64,000 nt of DNA from Cupriavidus lacunae (GTDB lineage Bacteria; Pseudomonadota; Gammaproteobacteria; Burkholderiales; Burkholderiaceae), in contig NZ_QKWJ01000004.1 in assembly GCF_003353055.1 (NCBI RefSeq), forward strand, positions 230,092 through 294,091, given 5' to 3'. Positions 42,592 to 52,318 of this stretch are shown here, one piece after another. The notes beneath the pieces are model-generated. The model worked only from the letters and a program-made list of their open reading frames with translations. It was not told where the DNA came from and ran no database searches. Positions within the stretch are counted from its first letter, which is position 1. Each line of letters begins with the position of its first letter. Position numbers and translations under genes: made by a program.

Positions 42592-43836
42592 ATGACCGCG
42601 CCAGACTATGACGTCGTCGTATTTGGCGCCACCAGCTTTGTTGGTCAGATCCTGACGCGGTACCTGGCCGAATACCTCTCGGGTCAGGCTGAAACCTTGC
42701 GCTGGGCCATTGCGGGCCGATCCAAAGCGAAGCTTGAGGACGTCAGGCGCTCGCTGGGCGCGGCGGGGCAATCCCTGCCCATCATCGTGGCGGACGCTGC
42801 TAACGAGGCCCAGTTGCGAGTCCTGTGCGCGCAGACCCGGGTGGTGGTGTCCACCGTCGGCCCCTATGCGCTGTATGGCGAACCGCTGATCAAGGTGTGT
42901 GCGGAAAGTGGCACGGACTACTGCGACCTCACCGGCGAGACCCAGTGGATCAAGCGGATGATCGAGAAATATGAGGCCACGGCCCAGCAATCGGGCGCGC
43001 GCATTGTGCATTGCTGCGGCTTCGATTCGGTGCCCTCCGACATGGGCGTCTATTTCTTGCAGCGACAGGCGATGCAGCATTTTGGTGCCCCGGCCGCCCA
43101 TGTCAAGATGCGCGTCAAGACACTCAAGGGTGGCGCTTCAGGCGGCACGGTGGCCAGCATGATCAACGTGGTCAAGGAGGCCGCTGCCGATCCTTCCTTG
43201 CGCAAGGAACTGGTCAACCCCTATGCACTTTGCCCCAGAGGCCACGGTTTTACGGCACACCAGCACTACGTTAAAGCCGCCGAATTCGATTTGGACTTCG
43301 ATGCCTGGATAGCCCCCTTCGTCATGGCGGCGATCAATGAGCGCGTGGTTCACCGTTCCAACGCCTTGTCAGGTAAGGCCTATGGCAACCCGTTCACGTA
43401 TGACGAAGCGATGCTGACAGGGGTAGGTTTCAAAGGCCGCTTGACTGCACTGACGCTCGTGGCGGGTCTCGGTGCGTTCATGGTGGGAGCCGTCATCAGC
43501 CCCATACGCGGCGTGATGGAGCGCTTCTTGTTGCCCCAGCCCGGTGAAGGGCCCAGCCCTGCGGCACAGTTGGCCGGTCGCTACGATCTGCGCTTCCTGG
43601 GTCGAACCGAAGGGGGGCAGACCTTACGTGTGAAAATCACCGGTGATCGCGATCCGGGTTATGGCTCCACCAGCAAGATACTTGGCCAGGCGGCGGCCAG
43701 TCTGGCACTGGACCACGTTAAGAACGGTATCAAGATCGGGCGCGGTGGCGGCTTCTGGACACCGGCGACGATATTCGACGAGCGCTTTATCGAGCGCCTG
43801 ACGCGCCATGCTGGTCTGCGCTTCGAGGTGATATGA
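42592..43836 (+). CDS. Saccharopine dehydrogenase/trans-acting enoyl reductase family protein
   Basis: 414 residues. N-terminal Rossmann domain (YDVVVFGATSFVGQILTRYL; IAGRSKAKLEDVRRSLG; VVSTVGPYALYGEPLIKVC; DYCDLTGETQWI) typical of saccharopine-dehydrogenase-like enoyl reductases that act on polyketide or lipid chains. HCCGFDSVPSDMGVYFLQR and LKGGASGGTVASMINVVKEA belong to the same subfamily. The physiological substrate is unknown. It lies behind a MerR-type promoter and is followed by an SDR stub and the merR gene. Confidence 0.9.
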   Translation: MTAPDYDVVVFGATSFVGQILTRYLAEYLSGQAETLRWAIAGRSKAKLEDVRRSLGAAGQSLPIIVADAANEAQLRVLCAQTRVVVSTVGPYALYGEPLIKVCAESGTDYCDLTGETQWIKRMIEKYEATAQQSGARIVHCCGFDSVPSDMGVYFLQRQAMQHFGAPAAHVKMRVKTLKGGASGGTVASMINVVKEAAADPSLRKELVNPYALCPRGHGFTAHQHYVKAAEFDLDFDAWIAPFVMAAINERVVHRSNALSGKAYGNPFTYDEAMLTGVGFKGRLTALTLVAGLGAFMVGAVISPIRGVMERFLLPQPGEGPSPAAQLAGRYDLRFLGRTEGGQTLRVKITGDRDPGYGSTSKILGQAAASLALDHVKNGIKIGRGGGFWTPATIFDERFIERLTRHAGLRFEVI

Positions 43837-43923
43837 CGAAGCACCTGACAGATGCCCGCTCATTCCGCCTGCTAGCCAGGATGGCACTGGCCAAGCGCTG
43901 AAATCGGAGAAGCCAAGACCGAA

Positions 43924-43974
43924 ATGACAAATCAATCCAAGACCGTCCTGATTACCGGAGCCAGAGATTCTTGA
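43924..43974 (+). pseudogene. Short-chain dehydrogenase N-terminal stub
   Basis: ATG 43924 encodes MTNQSKTVLITGARDS and then TGA. TVLITGA is the first strand and start of the glycine-rich NAD(P) loop of SDR enzymes, where GASSGIG would normally follow. The rest of the gene is missing and merR begins 35 bp later. With only 16 residues the call depends on the motif and on the frequent pairing of such enzymes in similar operons. Confidence 0.5.
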
Positions 43975-44009
43975 GGGCGACTTCAAGCTGTTTGAGGAGT
44001 GTGGCGAGG

Positions 44010-44492
44010 ATGAAGATCGGGGAACTGGCGGAGCGCACTGGCCTTGCCCCGTCGCGCATCCGCTTTTACGAAGGCATCGGCCTGTTGAAGGTCGAGCGTC
44101 AGCCGAACGGCTACCGGACCTATCCACCTCAGGCGGTGCTGGTGCTCGACCTGATCGCGACTGCGCAGCAGGCCGGCTTTAGTCTCGACGAGATTCGTAA
44201 GCTGCTGCCGCCCGACCTGGCGCAGTGGAAGCATGGCTCGTTGATTGAAACGCTCCGCAGCAAGGTGCAGGACATCGAGGCGCTGGAGGTGCGGCTTGCG
44301 CAGAGCAAGGCGCACCTCGTCGCACTTTTGGCGGAGATCGAGGCGAAACCTGCGGAAATTGACTGCGCCACCAATGCGAAGAGGGTGTTGTCGCGGATAC
44401 GGTCAGGGGAATTGGAAAGCCCAGCCCTGGAGACCGGCGATGTCACTACACTGCGCAAGGCAAGCCGGCGCCGGTCGGTCAAGACTGGCTGA
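44010..44492 (+). CDS. MerR-family transcriptional regulator
   Basis: 160 residues. Winged helix MKIGELAERTGLAPSRIRFY, EGIGLLKVERQPNGYRTYPP, then AGFSLDEIRKLLPPDLAQW and a dimerisation helix (TLRSKVQDIEALEVRLAQSK). A single cysteine (EIDCATNAK) lies in the C-terminal region, so metal sensing by paired cysteines is unlikely; an organic or redox effector is more probable. Start ATG 44010 has GGCGAGG just before it. Two promoters with the MerR 19-bp spacer lie within 2.1 kb, making this the likely activator of both. Confidence 0.92.
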   Translation: MKIGELAERTGLAPSRIRFYEGIGLLKVERQPNGYRTYPPQAVLVLDLIATAQQAGFSLDEIRKLLPPDLAQWKHGSLIETLRSKVQDIEALEVRLAQSKAHLVALLAEIEAKPAEIDCATNAKRVLSRIRSGELESPALETGDVTTLRKASRRRSVKTG

Positions 44493-44585
44493 TGGACCGT
44501 CGATGGCCTGTGCAACACTGCCGCGTTGGCACCCGGCTTGGCTCGACAAGATTGCAGGAATTCCGATGAGGGCGAGGAGAAATAC

Positions 44586-45053
44586 ATGAATCTGGACGTG
44601 AACCGCCAACCGGTCAGTGTTGATTGCGACCCGGCCACACCCTTGCTGTGGGTGCTGCGGGACCACCTGAACCTGACAGGCACGAAGTTCGGCTGCGGCG
44701 TCGCGGCTTGCGGCGCGTGTACCGTGCATCTGGATGGCGCGGCGGTGCGGTCCTGCGTCCTGCCCGTGGCGGCGGTGGCCGGCAAGCGCATCACCACGAT
44801 CGAAGGGCTGGCCAACGCGCCGGGCAAGCGCCACGCGCTGCAGCAGGCCTGGATTGACGAACAGGTGCCGCAATGCGGCTACTGCCAGTCGGGCATGCTG
44901 ATGGCGGCGGCGGACCTGCTGGCCCGGCAGCCAGACCCGAGCGATGCCGACATCGACGCGGCCATCACCAACCTGTGCCGCTGCGGCACCTATCCGCGCG
45001 TGCGCACCGCCATCAAGCGAGCCGCGAAGGCGCTGCGGGAGGGCCGCGCATGA
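44586..45053 (+). CDS. (2Fe-2S) subunit of a molybdenum hydroxylase (IorA type)
   Basis: 155 residues. A plant-ferredoxin [2Fe-2S] site ([20 protein letters not shown], then SC) is followed by the all-helical second site ([37 protein letters not shown]). This is the small subunit of two-subunit xanthine-oxidase-family enzymes such as isoquinoline 1-oxidoreductase and periplasmic aldehyde dehydrogenases. Its stop overlaps the large-subunit ATG by 4 bp. GAGGAG lies 8 nt upstream of ATG 44586. It carries electrons from the molybdopterin subunit to cytochromes. Confidence 0.93.
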   Translation: MNLDVNRQPVSVDCDPATPLLWVLRDHLNLTGTKFGCGVAACGACTVHLDGAAVRSCVLPVAAVAGKRITTIEGLANAPGKRHALQQAWIDEQVPQCGYCQSGMLMAAADLLARQPDPSDADIDAAITNLCRCGTYPRVRTAIKRAAKALREGRA

Positions 45054-47347
45054 GCGCCAACGCAACGACCCCGCGCCGCGGAAGGCGCCGATTCCTGCTG
45101 GGGGCGCTCGGCCTTGGCGGCGCGCTGGTGGTGGGCTGGGGCGTGATGCCCCCGCGCAGCCGGCTTGGCGGTCCCGCGGTATTCCCTGAAAAGTCCAGCC
45201 AGATTGCCCTGAACGGCTGGATCAAGATCACGCCGGAAGGCAACGTCATCCTCGCCATGCCGCGGGTGGAGATGGGGCAGGGCATCCACACCGCGCTGTC
45301 GATGCTGGCCGCCGAGGAGCTCGATATTCCGCTGGCAAGGGTGAGCATCGAGTCGTCGCCCATCGAGCGAATCTATGGCAATGTCGTCACCATGGGCGAC
45401 AGCTCGCTGCCGCTGCATCCGGACGATGCCGACCAGACCTGGGCGCGCGCACTGCACTGGATCATGGCCAAGAGCGCGCGAGAGATCGGCCTCATCATCA
45501 CCGGCGCCAGCAGCAGCGTGGCCGACGGCTGGCAGCCAGTGCGCGAGGCCGCCGCGACCGCGCGCGCCGCCTTGGTGGAAGCTGCTGCGCGCGAATGGGG
45601 CGTGCAGGCGGCGCAGGTGACGGTGCGGGAAGGCCAGCTCATTGGCCCGGGCGGCAAGCAGATGCCGTTCTCCGCGGTCGCTCTGAAGGCGCGCGACATT
45701 GCGCCGCCATCGAGCGTCACGCTCAAACCGGCTGCGCAATACCAGCTGATTGGCAAGCCTGCACCGCGCAATGACATCGCCGCCAAGACGGATGGCAGCG
45801 CACGCTTTGCCATCGATGCGCGGCCGCCCGGCATGTTGTACGCGGCGGTCGTTATGTGTCCGGTGTTTGGCGGCAAGCTCAAGACCTTCGAGTCGAAGGC
45901 GGCGCTTGCCATGCCCGGCGTGCGGTATGTCGTGCCGTTCGAGGGATCGACGGGTGGCGCACCGGGCGTGGCCGTGGTGGCCGACCACTACTGGCAGGCA
46001 CGGCAGGCCCTGGAAAAGCTCGAACCGGTCTGGGGCAACGGGCCGCATGCCTCGCTCGATTCCGCCGGCATCCGGCAGCAGCTCGTCGGCGCGCTCGACA
46101 GCGACAAGGGCGGTTTCACGTACCGTTCGTTGGGCGATGGCCTGAAGGCCTTTGACAAGACGGGTGGCGCAACCATCGTCGAGGCCGAATACAGTGTGCC
46201 GTACCTGGCGCATGCCGCCATGGAGCCGATCAACTGCACGGCGCAGGTGACCAGGGATGGCGTGCGGCTCTGGGCGCCCACCCAGGTGGCCACGCTGGCG
46301 CAACTGGTCGCCGCGCGCGCGGCAGGTGTGAGCCGGGACCAGGTGCAGATCGACATCCCGCTCATTGGCGGCGGATTCGGACGGCGGCTGGAGTCGGATT
46401 TCATCGGCCAGGCCGTGTCGATCGCCACCAGGACCGAGGGCCGCCCGGTACAGGTGATCTGGGCGCGCGAAGACGACATCCGCCACGACTTCTATCGCCC
46501 GCAGGCCATCGCTCGGCTGAAGGCCCGCGTCGAGAATGGCAAGGTGACGGCCATCGCCTCGCGCAGCGCCGGGCAGTCGATCCTGGCCGGCGAGCTGGAG
46601 CGCCTGTTCGGCGCGCCGTCACTCGGTATCGACCGCTATACAGCCGAGGGCCTGTTCGACCTGCCGTATGAGATCGAGCACGAGCACATTGCGCACCTGG
46701 TGGTCGATTTGCCGGTGCCGATCGGATTCTGGCGCAGCGTCGGCCACTCCTACACCGGGTTCTTCCTGGAAGGCTTCCTGAATGACGTGGCGGCCGCCGC
46801 CAGGCTCGACCCGCTGGCGATGCGGCGCGACTTGCTCAAGGCGCACCCGCGTGAGCTGAAGGTGCTCGACACTGTAGCGCAGGCGGCAGGCTGGAACCAG
46901 CCGCTGGCACCGGCCGCGGACGGCGCCCCGCGTGCGCGCGGGCTCGCGCTGCACAATGCGTTCGGCTCGGTGGTGGCGCAGGTGGCGGAGGTGTCGCTCA
47001 AGGACGGAAAGCCGCGTGTGCATCGCGTTTTCTGCGCCGTGGACTGCGGCACGGTAGTCAATCCGGACATCGTTGCGCAGCAGATGGAAAGCGGGGTCAT
47101 CTTCGGGCTGACTGCGGCGCTGTACGGCCAGGTCCAGATCAAGGACGGGCAGGTCGTGCAGGCCAACTTCCCCGACTATCCGCTGCTGAAGATGGCGCAG
47201 GCACCGGTGATCGAAACCCACCTCGTGCCCAGCACGGCCGAGCCCAGCGGCGTTGGTGAAATTGCAGTGCCCCCGGTCGCACCGGCCGTGGCACATGCCG
47301 TCGCCCAGCTCACCGGCAAACCGGTGCGGCAACTGCCGATTGAGTAA
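45050..47347 (+). CDS. Molybdopterin-binding subunit of xanthine-oxidase-family hydroxylase (IorB type)
   Basis: 765 residues. The N-terminus has a twin-arginine signal ([20 protein letters not shown]), so the folded complex is exported to the periplasm with its partner. Two molybdopterin-binding halves are evident: [80 protein letters not shown] and [20 protein letters not shown] with its near-C-terminal catalytic Glu. It would hydroxylate an aldehyde or N-heterocycle. No cytochrome c gene lies next to it. It may share the MerR-controlled transcript. Confidence 0.92.
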   Translation: MSANATTPRRGRRRFLLGALGLGGALVVGWGVMPPRSRLGGPAVFPEKSSQIALNGWIKITPEGNVILAMPRVEMGQGIHTALSMLAAEELDIPLARVSIESSPIERIYGNVVTMGDSSLPLHPDDADQTWARALHWIMAKSAREIGLIITGASSSVADGWQPVREAAATARAALVEAAAREWGVQAAQVTVREGQLIGPGGKQMPFSAVALKARDIAPPSSVTLKPAAQYQLIGKPAPRNDIAAKTDGSARFAIDARPPGMLYAAVVMCPVFGGKLKTFESKAALAMPGVRYVVPFEGSTGGAPGVAVVADHYWQARQALEKLEPVWGNGPHASLDSAGIRQQLVGALDSDKGGFTYRSLGDGLKAFDKTGGATIVEAEYSVPYLAHAAMEPINCTAQVTRDGVRLWAPTQVATLAQLVAARAAGVSRDQVQIDIPLIGGGFGRRLESDFIGQAVSIATRTEGRPVQVIWAREDDIRHDFYRPQAIARLKARVENGKVTAIASRSAGQSILAGELERLFGAPSLGIDRYTAEGLFDLPYEIEHEHIAHLVVDLPVPIGFWRSVGHSYTGFFLEGFLNDVAAAARLDPLAMRRDLLKAHPRELKVLDTVAQAAGWNQPLAPAADGAPRARGLALHNAFGSVVAQVAEVSLKDGKPRVHRVFCAVDCGTVVNPDIVAQQMESGVIFGLTAALYGQVQIKDGQVVQANFPDYPLLKMAQAPVIETHLVPSTAEPSGVGEIAVPPVAPAVAHAVAQLTGKPVRQLPIE

Positions 47348-47570
47348 GGCAAAAGCAATGTGGATATTTCGCGGCATCGGCAACGGATAGCGCCCGCGTG
47401 ACGTCCCACTCCGGCCGTCCGGCGACGCAAGGGTGGATGGCCGAGAATGGCCGGAAGCCCGCGGTGCATGGCCCTTGGCTGAGGTACGACCGCCAGGGAT
47501 ACGAGGCCTCGTGCACATGGTGACCATGTCTATAGTGAAGGCAGGAACCGTTTCCTGCGAGCCTCATGCC

Positions 47571-48113
47571 ATGCCTTTTCGAAAGACGGCTTTCCGTGCA
47601 CTCGTGGCAATCTGCGCGATTGCCGTGCTGCTTTTTGCGCCACTACCCTGGCAGCCGATGACAAAGATTCACAGCGAGGTCACCATTCAACGACCGCCTG
47701 AGGAAGTGTTTGCGTTTGTGTCGACACCGGCCAACTGGCCGGCATGGCATCCATCGTCGCTGGCAGTGCGAGGTGCCACTGATCATTCGCTGCAAGTCGG
47801 AGAACAGGTGACCGAAGCCTTCAGGGTAGCGGGCCGCGAAGGGACGGTCGTCTGGACGGTGACGGCGCGCCGAGCTCCGGCGTTCTGGAGCATCGACGGC
47901 GACATCGATGGCAGGAAGGCGGGGACTGTCACGTACACATTGACGCCGATCGACGCCGGCACGCGGTTCGAGCGTGATTTCACCTACAAGGCGCCCACGT
48001 TGCTGTTCTCCCTGCTCAACTGGGCGGCGCTGCGCAAACAGATCGAAGCCGAGTCGACAGAAGCGGTGCGGCGCCTCAAGGTCCGGCTCGATGGTGGCGC
48101 CCAGGTGGGCTAG
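47571..48113 (+). CDS. SRPBCC-family protein with N-terminal membrane anchor
   Basis: 180 residues from ATG 47571. A hydrophobic segment (AFRALVAICAIAVLLFAPLP) anchors a START/SRPBCC ligand-binding domain (MTKIHSEVTIQRPPEEVFAF, NWPAWHPSSLAVRG, EQVTEAFRVAGREGTVVWTV, GTVTYTLTPIDAGTRFERDF). The ligand is probably a lipid or other hydrophobic compound, but nothing specifies it. The open frame extends upstream without a good start, so 47571 is the likely one. It has no operon partner. Confidence 0.82.
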   Translation: MPFRKTAFRALVAICAIAVLLFAPLPWQPMTKIHSEVTIQRPPEEVFAFVSTPANWPAWHPSSLAVRGATDHSLQVGEQVTEAFRVAGREGTVVWTVTARRAPAFWSIDGDIDGRKAGTVTYTLTPIDAGTRFERDFTYKAPTLLFSLLNWAALRKQIEAESTEAVRRLKVRLDGGAQVG

Positions 48114-48510
48114 TTTGCGCTGCGCGCAACCTTTGCACGCACGCTGGCGTGGATGTCGTCACGTGCGGCTCCGGAGGAGGACCCAGGGAGCACGTGGATT
48201 TTGTGGCTGACAGATGCCTCGTTTGCCGGCTGACCTCATGGCGCCCTCAGCAGAGCGCCCTGCGTCACGCACTCATGCCGGACGGGCGCGAGGACAGGGC
48301 GACACGCGTGTCAGCACCGCCGCTGTATCGCCGGCGGTCACCGTCCACCGGCTTGGCGCACGCACGCCGTCACCCCAGCGACAGCTTCCAGCTCTTTTCA
48401 CCTAATTCAAAGGCTACATACAGCCAGCCGGCGATCGTTGTATCGCGCCCTTGCCGGGCCATGTCAGGCGCATTCATTTGCCCTAAAGGCCGGCAAAAGA
48501 CAAGGCCCCC
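48114..48510. other. Convergent gap without a recognised gene
   Basis: About 400 bp between the convergent SRPBCC and EamA genes. I see a 12-bp palindrome GACACGCGTGTC near 48300 and no convincing coding frame. Confidence 0.5.
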
Positions 48511-49449
48511 TCAACGCCGCTGCGCCAGCCAGATCCCCGTCGCGATCGCCGCCAGCCCGACAGCGTGATACCACCGCGGCCAGTCGCCCAGCAGCACCGT
48601 GGACAGCAGCGCCGCGAACACCGGCGTCAGGGTGATGAAGAACACCGGCAATTGCGCGCCCGCGCGGGCGATGGCGCGGTCCCAGGCAAAGTAGGCGAGC
48701 AACGACGGGATGGTTGCCACATAGAGCAGGATGGCCGCGACCTTGCCGCTCCATTGCAGCGGCTGGTCCAGCGTCATCAGCTCCCATGCCGTCACGGGCG
48801 CGCTCGCCAGCACGCCGGTGACGATCTGCGCGAACAGCAGCACGGGCAGGGGCAGCGCGGGGCGCTGCTTGCGTAGCAGCCACGTATAGGCGCTCCAGGA
48901 GATGGTGGCCGCGAGCATGAACAGGTCGCCGGGCACCAGGTCAAGCTGGGCGAGCCGGCTGAGTTCGCCGCGCACCAGGACGAAGGTCACGCCTACCATG
49001 CACAGCAGCGCGCCGGCGACGTGCCATGGCTTCACCCGTTCGCCGAAGCAGAGGGCGCCGATCACGATCAGAAACAGCGGCGTGGACGCGCCGATCAGCG
49101 TTACGTTGATCGGCGTCGAGGTGGTCAGCGCCAGGTACTGCAGGGCGTTATAGCTGGCAATCGACAGGATGCCCATGGCGGTGATCACGCCGGCGTGCCG
49201 GCGCAGCGCCGCGCGGTGCGCGATCACGCCGCGCCAGGCGAAGGGGGCCAGCAGCATGCCGGCCAGCACCCAGCGCACCCAGTTCAGGGTGACAGGCGGC
49301 ACCGTGCCGGCGGCGAGGCGGCCCACGATGGCATTGCCGGCCCAGCTCAGCGGGGGGAAGGTAAGCAGGAACAGGGTCGTCCAGTCGATGCGTCCAGTGC
49401 TGTTGCTGCTTGCGGGCATGGGGTTGGCGTGCGCTTGAGGATCGCGCAT
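48511..49449 (-). CDS. EamA/DMT-superfamily transporter
   Basis: 312 residues with ten membrane segments in two EamA repeats: LFLLTFPPLSWAGNAIVGRL, LNWVRWVLAGMLLAPFAWRG, YLALTTSTPINVTLIGASTP in the first, VPGDLFMLAATISWSAYTWL, FAWDRAIARAGAQLPVFFIT, GDWPRWYHAVGLAAIATGIW in the second. It is an inner-membrane exporter of metabolites, often amino acids or related compounds. An alternative ATG at 49419 would remove ten residues; neither start has a strong ribosome-binding site. It lies 59 bp downstream of hipA. Confidence 0.92.
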   Translation of the reverse strand: MRDPQAHANPMPASSNSTGRIDWTTLFLLTFPPLSWAGNAIVGRLAAGTVPPVTLNWVRWVLAGMLLAPFAWRGVIAHRAALRRHAGVITAMGILSIASYNALQYLALTTSTPINVTLIGASTPLFLIVIGALCFGERVKPWHVAGALLCMVGVTFVLVRGELSRLAQLDLVPGDLFMLAATISWSAYTWLLRKQRPALPLPVLLFAQIVTGVLASAPVTAWELMTLDQPLQWSGKVAAILLYVATIPSLLAYFAWDRAIARAGAQLPVFFITLTPVFAALLSTVLLGDWPRWYHAVGLAAIATGIWLAQRR

Positions 49450-49508
49450 TATCCGCCATGGCGGCGCTGGACCATGAACTTGCGATGCCCCCTGTCGGGG
49501 CAGGCCAG

Positions 49509-50828
49509 TTACCTGCCCGGCCTGCCGGCCCTTGCAAGCGGCAGCGTCGCAAGCCGCTCGGTCACCACGTCGCGAATCGCCCGCGGCGCATCCAGGTCAT
49601 CCAGCATGCGCGGCCAGTTAGCATGCGCCAGCGCTACCGCTTCCTTGACGGCGGCGGTGGCGATGCGCCGCGGCACGCCGGCCTTTTCCGCGATCGACTC
49701 ATACGTTGCCAGGGTTTCTTCGCGCTGCAGCTTGTCGATGGCGACGTTCTGGCCGTACGTTGCGAAGCCGGGCAGGGCGGCCACGCAGACGATGTCGTAC
49801 GCCGGCGATAGTTCCGGCAAGACCCCGTTGTGGTAGATCACGGAGAAGTTCTTCAGGTGCGCGTCGCTGTTGCCGATCAGCGTGTTGACCGCCTGGCGCA
49901 GGAAGAACTGCCGTACGTGCTCGACCCCGCTCGGGCTCAGGCGGTACAGGGTGGCAACGAGTTGAACGTAGCCTTCGATGCTGGCGTATTTCCTGGCCGG
50001 CATCCGGCCCAGCATCTGGCACCCGTCTTCGGCATGCACACGCCCGGCCGGGGTGCGATCGAAGCGGTCGACCGCCAGGTAGTGCAGGTTCTCTCCCAGG
50101 GATTCGGCGAGCCCCTCCACCTCGATGGTCGAAACCGGCAGGACCCGCGTCGCCGCAACATGCACGCCGGCGGCGGCCGCGAGTTGCATGGAGATCGATT
50201 CGTTGAACACCTGCGCATCGTCGTTCCTGGCAGGCAGCTTGGCGATGATGTCGGACAGCCTGCCTCTGGTCGGCAGGGTGTAGCGCTTGCCGTCCTGCAC
50301 CGTCGACAGGGCCAGCTTGTTCTGCACGCCGGATACCGAGGCAGCCCCTTGCGTGGCGCCCTCGACCACGGCGATCTCCAGGTTGTCGGCGCCGCCGGTC
50401 ACGCCATAGGCCCGGGCATACGCGGGCAGGGCGCTGACGTCCGCCGGCCTGACGACGACAGCCCCGGGCAGGTCATTGCCTGCCGACGCCAGGATGCCGA
50501 AGTCGTCCTTGTCTTCGGGATTGCTGCGCGTGACCTCCAGCCGCTTGCGCAGTTCGCCTTCGGGCAGCAGGCCGGCAAAGTACGGTGGCAACTCATGGCC
50601 AGTGCTGTAGATCGCGGGATGGAAGGGGTTGTCCAGCACCTCGGCGGTGGCCTTGCGGCCCGCTTCGGTCGGGACGGTGATCGACAGGCTCAGCGTGGGG
50701 CGGTCCGTGTCGCCCCGGAAGGCCTCGGCGGGCACGAACCGGACATTGCCGCCGGCCTCGCACAGGTAGCCGCACAGCCGGTCATATAGCCGGACCTCGA
50801 GGAAGCGGGGATGGAGTTCGTAGCTCAT
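49509..50828 (-). CDS. hipA: HipA-type serine/threonine kinase toxin
   Basis: 439 residues with the N-terminal HipA couple domain (RLYDRLCGYL, LSITVPTEAG, NPFHPAIYSTGHELPPYFAG, LLPEGELRKRL) and the C-terminal kinase (ASVSGVQNKLALS, VDRFDRTPAGRVHAEDGCQM, catalytic Asp322 in LIGNSDAHLKNFSV, metal-binding YDIV). HipA phosphorylates glutamyl-tRNA synthetase in E. coli and causes growth arrest and persistence. It overlaps hipB by 4 bp. Catalytic residues look intact, so an active toxin is expected. Confidence 0.92.
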   Translation of the reverse strand: MSYELHPRFLEVRLYDRLCGYLCEAGGNVRFVPAEAFRGDTDRPTLSLSITVPTEAGRKATAEVLDNPFHPAIYSTGHELPPYFAGLLPEGELRKRLEVTRSNPEDKDDFGILASAGNDLPGAVVVRPADVSALPAYARAYGVTGGADNLEIAVVEGATQGAASVSGVQNKLALSTVQDGKRYTLPTRGRLSDIIAKLPARNDDAQVFNESISMQLAAAAGVHVAATRVLPVSTIEVEGLAESLGENLHYLAVDRFDRTPAGRVHAEDGCQMLGRMPARKYASIEGYVQLVATLYRLSPSGVEHVRQFFLRQAVNTLIGNSDAHLKNFSVIYHNGVLPELSPAYDIVCVAALPGFATYGQNVAIDKLQREETLATYESIAEKAGVPRRIATAAVKEAVALAHANWPRMLDDLDAPRAIRDVVTERLATLPLARAGRPGR

Positions 50829-51112
50829 TCCTTTTCCAGGAAGATGTCGAGTGCGCCGCGGGCGCTGCGGTCGGGCCCGCTGCCTTTGCCTTCCAGGACT
50901 TGCCTGACTTCCTGTACACGCTCGTTAGGTACCAGGACCCATTGCGCGTCCAGGGCGGCCGCCAGGGCTTCAAGGGTCGAGGCGCGGCTGTCCTTTTTTC
51001 CGAGCAGGATCGCCGACAGGTTCTGGGTGGCCATGCCCAATACCCGTCCGATGTCGGTCAGGGTCTTGCCTCTGGCTTCACGCAACTGGCGGCATTGGGA
51101 AACTAATGACAT
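50825..51112 (-). CDS. hipB: HipB-type XRE antitoxin
   Basis: 95 residues with an XRE helix-turn-helix (QLREARGKTLTDIGRVLGMA; TQNLSAILLGKKDSRASTLE). In HipBA systems it binds HipA and represses the operon. The C-terminal tail (RGALDIFLEKE) resembles the flexible HipB end. ATG 51112 is close to an AT-rich segment (51115-51155) that probably holds the promoter and operator; short imperfect GCATTATTTTACT/AGTATGATGC repeats are visible there. Confidence 0.9.
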   Translation of the reverse strand: MSLVSQCRQLREARGKTLTDIGRVLGMATQNLSAILLGKKDSRASTLEALAAALDAQWVLVPNERVQEVRQVLEGKGSGPDRSARGALDIFLEKE

Positions 51113-51357
51113 AGCATTATTTTACTGGTGTCTACATGCTTTAGTATGATGCATCGCCACAGCGATGGCGAGGATTCATCATCTCATAGTAGCTTTTTAT
51201 ATAAAAAGTAATGATATGGAATGATTTGCTCCTGCAAACGCTGCCCTGGGACAAAGCGGATGGGAGTCTCGGAAGCGGCCTGGCCGGCCGCCGATCTCGA
51301 TTCTCCGGTATCCCCCAGTCCACCCCTCGCCGCAACCCCTTGCGCTGGCACCCGATG

Positions 51358-51373
51358 CTGTATAAATATACAG
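51358..51373. promoter_or_regulatory. LexA (SOS) box before imuA
   Basis: CTGTATAAATATACAG is a perfect CTGT-N8-ACAG LexA site with an AT-rich core, 54 bp upstream of the imuA start. It places the imuA-imuB-dnaE2 cassette under DNA-damage control. Confidence 0.92.
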
Positions 51374-51427
51374 TTATCGTAAACATCCTAGATCCTCGCC
51401 GCCCCCGGCGAGCGATGCCAACTTCAC

Positions 51428-52318
51428 ATGACTGCGCAATCGCACGCAGCCCCGCCCTTGGCGGCGGAGGGTCTTCTTTTCCCTGCGCCGGCGCCTGCCT
51501 CGCCAGCCCCGGCCTCGCGCCAGCAGGCGCTGTCGGCGCTCGAGCAGCGCTATCCCGGGCTGTGGCGGGCCGGCCAGCTGGGCCGTGCCGGCAGCGCGGC
51601 GATATGCCCGACCGGGTATGAGTCGCTGTCGGCGGAGCTGCCCGGCGGCGGCTGGCCGGCGGGCGGGCTGACGGAATTGCTGACGGCGCAGGGCGGTGCG
51701 GGCGAGTTGCGCCTGCTGCTGCCGGCGCTGCGCGCGCTGGCCGGGGCGGGGCGCCGCATTGCGCTGGTGGCGCCGCCTTACCTGCCCAATGCGATGGGGC
51801 TGGCCGCGGCCGGGCTGCCGGCGCGCCAGCTTTACTGGATGCGGCCCGCGGCCGGTGCCGGCAAGGCCGCGCAGCAGGCCGACATGCTGTGGGCGGCCGA
51901 GCAGGTGCTGCGCAGCCAGGCCTTCGGCGGCGTGCTGGTGTGGCTGCCCGCGGCCCGCCCTGAGGCGCTGCGGCGGCTGCAGGTGCTGGCGCAGGCCGGC
52001 GACGCGGTGGTATGGGCGCTGCGTCCGGCCACGGCGCTGCGCGAGTCATCGCCGGCGGTGCTGCGGCTGCTGCTGGCGCCGCTGCCCGGCAATGTGCTGT
52101 CGATCGCCTTCCACAAGCGGCGCGGACCGGTGCGGGACACGCCGCTGCTGCTGCGCCTGGACGGGATGGCGGCGGCCACGCGCGCGGCCGCCTGGCCTGT
52201 CCCGGCAGGCACACCTGCTTTTTCTGAATCGTCTTCTCAGTCTTCTTCCGATGCCGTACTGGATCGCGGTGCACCTGCCGCGCCTGCCCCTGGACGCCCT
52301 GCAGCCCACCTGGCCTGA
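51428..52318 (+). CDS. imuA: Translesion-synthesis accessory protein ImuA
   Basis: 296 residues, RecA/SulA-like (PGLWRAGQLG, GYESLSAELPGGGWPAGGLT, LAGAGRRIALVAPPYLPNAM, GGVLVWLPAARPEALRRLQV). ImuA works with ImuB and DnaE2 in damage-induced mutagenesis. The C-terminal 60 residues are Pro/Ala/Ser-rich and overlap the imuB start by 68 bp. A LexA box precedes the gene, making it the first gene of the SOS operon. Confidence 0.92.
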   Translation: MTAQSHAAPPLAAEGLLFPAPAPASPAPASRQQALSALEQRYPGLWRAGQLGRAGSAAICPTGYESLSAELPGGGWPAGGLTELLTAQGGAGELRLLLPALRALAGAGRRIALVAPPYLPNAMGLAAAGLPARQLYWMRPAAGAGKAAQQADMLWAAEQVLRSQAFGGVLVWLPAARPEALRRLQVLAQAGDAVVWALRPATALRESSPAVLRLLLAPLPGNVLSIAFHKRRGPVRDTPLLLRLDGMAAATRAAAWPVPAGTPAFSESSSQSSSDAVLDRGAPAAPAPGRPAAHLA

